Positions 61,785 through 64,000 of a stretch of DNA of 64,000 nt are shown here, piece by piece. The stretch is taken from positions 62,001-126,000 of the forward strand of contig NZ_FOXH01000008.1 in NCBI RefSeq assembly GCF_900115665.1, in the 5' to 3' direction. This stretch comes from Pseudarcicella hirudinis. Lineage in GTDB: Bacteria > Bacteroidota > Bacteroidia > Cytophagales > Spirosomataceae. Position 1 is the stretch's first letter. Each line of letters starts with the position of its first letter. The translations under genes and the position numbers were made by a program. Under the pieces are notes generated by a model, which searched no databases, had not been told where the DNA came from, and worked only from the letters and a program-made list of their open reading frames with translations.

Positions 61785-62870
61785 ATGATGAAACTATCAA
61801 TCGGATTCTTTGCTGTTTTTTTGTTTTTATGGACTTTTACGGCATGCAAAAAGGAAACAATTATTGAAGTGGAAAGGAAGACCAGCTGGCAACTCAATGA
61901 AAATTATTTATATGAGGAGAGGATTCAAATGAATAGTTACGCTGACGGGGATGCCTTATACACAGTTGGTGCCAACTCTTTCTCTAAGATTACCGTTAAC
62001 AAAACTGATACCTCCAAACTGAACATCGAATTTCCGAATACACCCTATAGCTATCAGCTTCAATATAAATATCCTATCTCGGCCAGAGTCTCGATTGGTC
62101 TGAGTCTGACAAACTCCCAGATAGGTTTTTTACCCATTAAATGGCCGGGAGGAGAAAATAGTGCTACCATTTCTATGAAAGATCAGGATCCTGCATTCTA
62201 TCATTTTGATTTTCCTGAATACTGGCAAAGTGAATGCATCGGGATTAACAACCTGGATCAATGTCTGATTCCGTACCAGGCGAAGGAATCCGGTGCATCT
62301 AATGCGCTGAAGTTTATGGCTGTTAATCTGAAGGTTTCAAAAAATGCTCAGAACGGATTCGATAAGGTTGAAGCCTCAAGTGTAAAAAGAATCAAAATTG
62401 ATAACAATACCGGAGCTATTATTAGTTTGCATACCATTAATAACTTTTTTTATATCACCTGTGCCAATATGACGCTCAGAATTTCCCCTGATTTAAAGGT
62501 CAATATCATCAACAAGGTAAAATTTTACAGAATTTTCTCTCTGAATGGCGCAATCTATGGTTTTACGGAATCACAGCTCTACAAATCGACCGATAATGGT
62601 TTGAACTGGGTCAGTATTGCTTCTAATATCGCCAATACATTTTCCAAACTTAATTATTATCTGATCGGGGGAAAAATATGCGGTGCCTATAACAGCCAGA
62701 TTTTCATTTTTGAATTTGCCAATAATCAGATGACTACAAGAGAACTGGCCAACGACGGCATAGGTGGCAATACCATCACTTCTATTTCTGAGTTTAATAA
62801 AAAAATCTTTGTCACCACCTTATCCGGAGTCTTTACAAAGAAATCTGACAAATTCCTGACTTATAAGTAA
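61785..62870 (+). CDS. Beta-propeller-like lipoprotein of unknown function
   Basis: 361 residues with lipobox 'WTFTAC-K' (Cys21). The C-terminal 170 residues show propeller-type repeats: 'LNGAIYGFTESQLYKSTDNG', a BNR/Asp-box-like 'STDNGLNWVSIA', and 'ITSISEFNKKIFVTTLSGVF'. The N-terminal part is beta-rich with no motif I recognise. Probably a periplasmic or surface ligand-binding protein. It is divergent from the subtilase and followed by a terminator. Confidence 0.8.
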   Translation: MMKLSIGFFAVFLFLWTFTACKKETIIEVERKTSWQLNENYLYEERIQMNSYADGDALYTVGANSFSKITVNKTDTSKLNIEFPNTPYSYQLQYKYPISARVSIGLSLTNSQIGFLPIKWPGGENSATISMKDQDPAFYHFDFPEYWQSECIGINNLDQCLIPYQAKESGASNALKFMAVNLKVSKNAQNGFDKVEASSVKRIKIDNNTGAIISLHTINNFFYITCANMTLRISPDLKVNIINKVKFYRIFSLNGAIYGFTESQLYKSTDNGLNWVSIASNIANTFSKLNYYLIGGKICGAYNSQIFIFEFANNQMTTRELANDGIGGNTITSISEFNKKIFVTTLSGVFTKKSDKFLTYK

Positions 62871-62959
62871 AGTACCTGAAAGTTGCTTTTATTTTCGTTT
62901 ACGGCCCGTTCAATACCTGAGGCTCTTACTTATTAGTTTGACAATAAACATACAATGCC

Positions 62960-63007
62960 AATGCCTTTTCGTATCAATGCAGTTTCAGCAAAGTACAAAA
63001 AGGCATT
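62960..63007. terminator. Bidirectional terminator between the lipoprotein and lepB genes
   Basis: 14-bp stem with one mismatch (62960-62973 with 62994-63007), 20-nt loop, T-rich flank on the plus side. The genes converge here. Confidence 0.75.
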
Positions 63008-63025
63008 TTCTCTTTTAAAATCAGA

Positions 63026-64000
63026 TTAATCAATGGTTCGGAATATTCTGTCCCATCTTATTTTGCCATTAAACAATCCTTTGGCCGGAGCAAGAGACAT
63101 CCAGACAAAAACTGCTTTTCCGACCACATGATCAAACGGTACAAATCCCCAAAAACGGCAATCTTCGGAGTTATGGCGGTTATCTCCCATCAAAAAGTAA
63201 TAGTCCTGCCTGAAAGTATATGAAGTAACAACTTTTCCGTCAATAGTGACTTTATCCCCCTGTATCACCACCGAACTGGTTCCGTCTTTCCTCCGGTATC
63301 CTTCATAATCACGAATAACCATACCGTACAAATCGATGTTACGAGCAGTTAGGGGGATTGTCCAACCCTCTTTTGGCACAGTCAAAGGGCCGAACCAATC
63401 TGAATTCCAGCCAAAGGAATCCGGAATAAATTGTGAAAGTTCTCCATGAAAACTTCCATCCTGTGCCTGTTTGTAAAATGGCTTGCCCTTTTCTCTTTTC
63501 GTGGCGGCAACGGCACTCAGAATAGCTTTCGATTGTAACATCGACTGAACATGTTCCGGGGAAGTACTTACAAGATATACATAAACCCGCTTTGAAGTAA
63601 CAGAGTCTGTTTTTTCTGCCAGATAATCAAAATCGTTGGAATATTCAGGGGTAATATGATACTGATCGAAAAAACTTTTATCCAGGGGCTGAGCGGTTGT
63701 TAATTCATATTGATTCTGCATTCTCAACGGATTTTTCATGGCTTTTCCATTGAGAAAAACCTGCATATCCCGAATTTCAACTACATCACCCGGCACTCCT
63801 ATACAACGTTTAATATAATATGTTCTTAAATCCAGCGGAGCGTTGCCATCATCCGGAAAATCAGGAACATTGAAGACAATTGCTTCTCCTGATTGAGGTT
63901 TTCCAAAGCCAGGCAACCTGAAAACAGGCAAGTTTATCCAATCCAGATAAGATGGAATATTGGTTCCCCAGATTTTCTGATGGGTCAGCGGTACCTGCAA
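63026..64000 (-). CDS. lepB: Signal peptidase I, N-terminus beyond the window
   Basis: Frame open to the right edge, so the N-terminal membrane anchor and catalytic Ser region are not seen. The visible 324 residues hold the general-base lysine in 'YYIKRCIGVPGD' and the conserved box 'MGDNRHNSEDCRFWGFVP' near the C-terminus. Between them is an insert of about 150 residues, a feature of Bacteroidota LepB proteins that makes them longer than the E. coli enzyme. It removes signal peptides from exported proteins at the inner membrane. Confidence 0.95.
   Translation of the reverse strand: MQVPLTHQKIWGTNIPSYLDWINLPVFRLPGFGKPQSGEAIVFNVPDFPDDGNAPLDLRTYYIKRCIGVPGDVVEIRDMQVFLNGKAMKNPLRMQNQYELTTAQPLDKSFFDQYHITPEYSNDFDYLAEKTDSVTSKRVYVYLVSTSPEHVQSMLQSKAILSAVAATKREKGKPFYKQAQDGSFHGELSQFIPDSFGWNSDWFGPLTVPKEGWTIPLTARNIDLYGMVIRDYEGYRRKDGTSSVVIQGDKVTIDGKVVTSYTFRQDYYFLMGDNRHNSEDCRFWGFVPFDHVVGKAVFVWMSLAPAKGLFNGKIRWDRIFRTID

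Noticed and set aside
1-64000. Insertion sequences, prophage, integrons or CRISPR arrays
   Set aside because: No transposase, integrase or phage gene and no regularly spaced repeat array was seen on either strand.

Overview
The window is a 64 kb chromosomal segment of a Bacteroidota bacterium, most likely order Cytophagales. The evidence is a SusC/SusD pair with SusC beta-barrel features, a type IX secretion C-terminal domain on a subtilase, a DUF5686-like protein end, Bacteroidota-type -7 promoter boxes (TAnnTTTG) before many genes, A+T-rich sequence, and menaquinone genes. I see no insertion sequence, prophage, CRISPR array, rRNA or tRNA. Most of the window is ordinary core genome, with one polysaccharide utilisation locus (PUL) and several small accessory clusters.

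Layout. 1-3.2 kb: tail of an outer-membrane protein, then topA. 3.2-17.3 kb: a PUL made of a divergent one-component membrane regulator (propeller, Y_Y_Y, LuxR HTH), a GH144-type glucanase, SusC, SusD, a LamG lipoprotein, a second GH144-type lipoprotein, and a GH43/F5-8C/FN3 enzyme. Two GH144 enzymes point to beta-1,2-glucan as the substrate. 17.3-22.4 kb: sirtuin, folD, an RNA methyltransferase, a Gly/Tyr-rich secreted protein and an EVE protein. 22.5-25.2 kb: menB, a Rieske lipoprotein and menE. 25.3-34.1 kb: a hypothetical protein, an XRE/S24-like regulator, an aldehyde dehydrogenase, a metalloprotease-propeller-barrel protein, a LytS-type kinase and a TPR lipoprotein. 34.4-40.9 kb: thrS and infC, then a 3.1 kb block (two small secreted proteins, an orphan HlyD/CusB adaptor, an ECF sigma factor), then rpmI-rplT. 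40.9-45.1 kb: XdhC, NUDIX, TauE/SafE and a ModE-type HTH, then a cysteine desulfurase. 45.1-57.1 kb: DUF937, NuiA-type inhibitor, DUF3050, OmdA, M28 peptidase, DsbA/FrnE with a divergent HxlR, a sorbosone-dehydrogenase-like protein, an aldo/keto reductase, a membrane patatin and a nitronate monooxygenase. 57.3-64 kb: PhnA-like protein, GH5 lipoprotein, secreted subtilase, beta-propeller lipoprotein and the C-terminal part of signal peptidase I.

Convergent genes are nearly always separated by strong hairpins that can act as bidirectional terminators. Two such hairpins fall inside the 5' extension of the longest reading frame of a downstream gene, which fixes a later start for it. The most unusual features are the block splitting infC from rpmI-rplT, the structured leaders of infC, rpmI and rplT, the repeat arrays upstream of the PUL and the GH5 gene, and several promoters so close to the ATG that the mRNA would be leaderless. 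All functions are inferred from motifs by reading; no database search was run.
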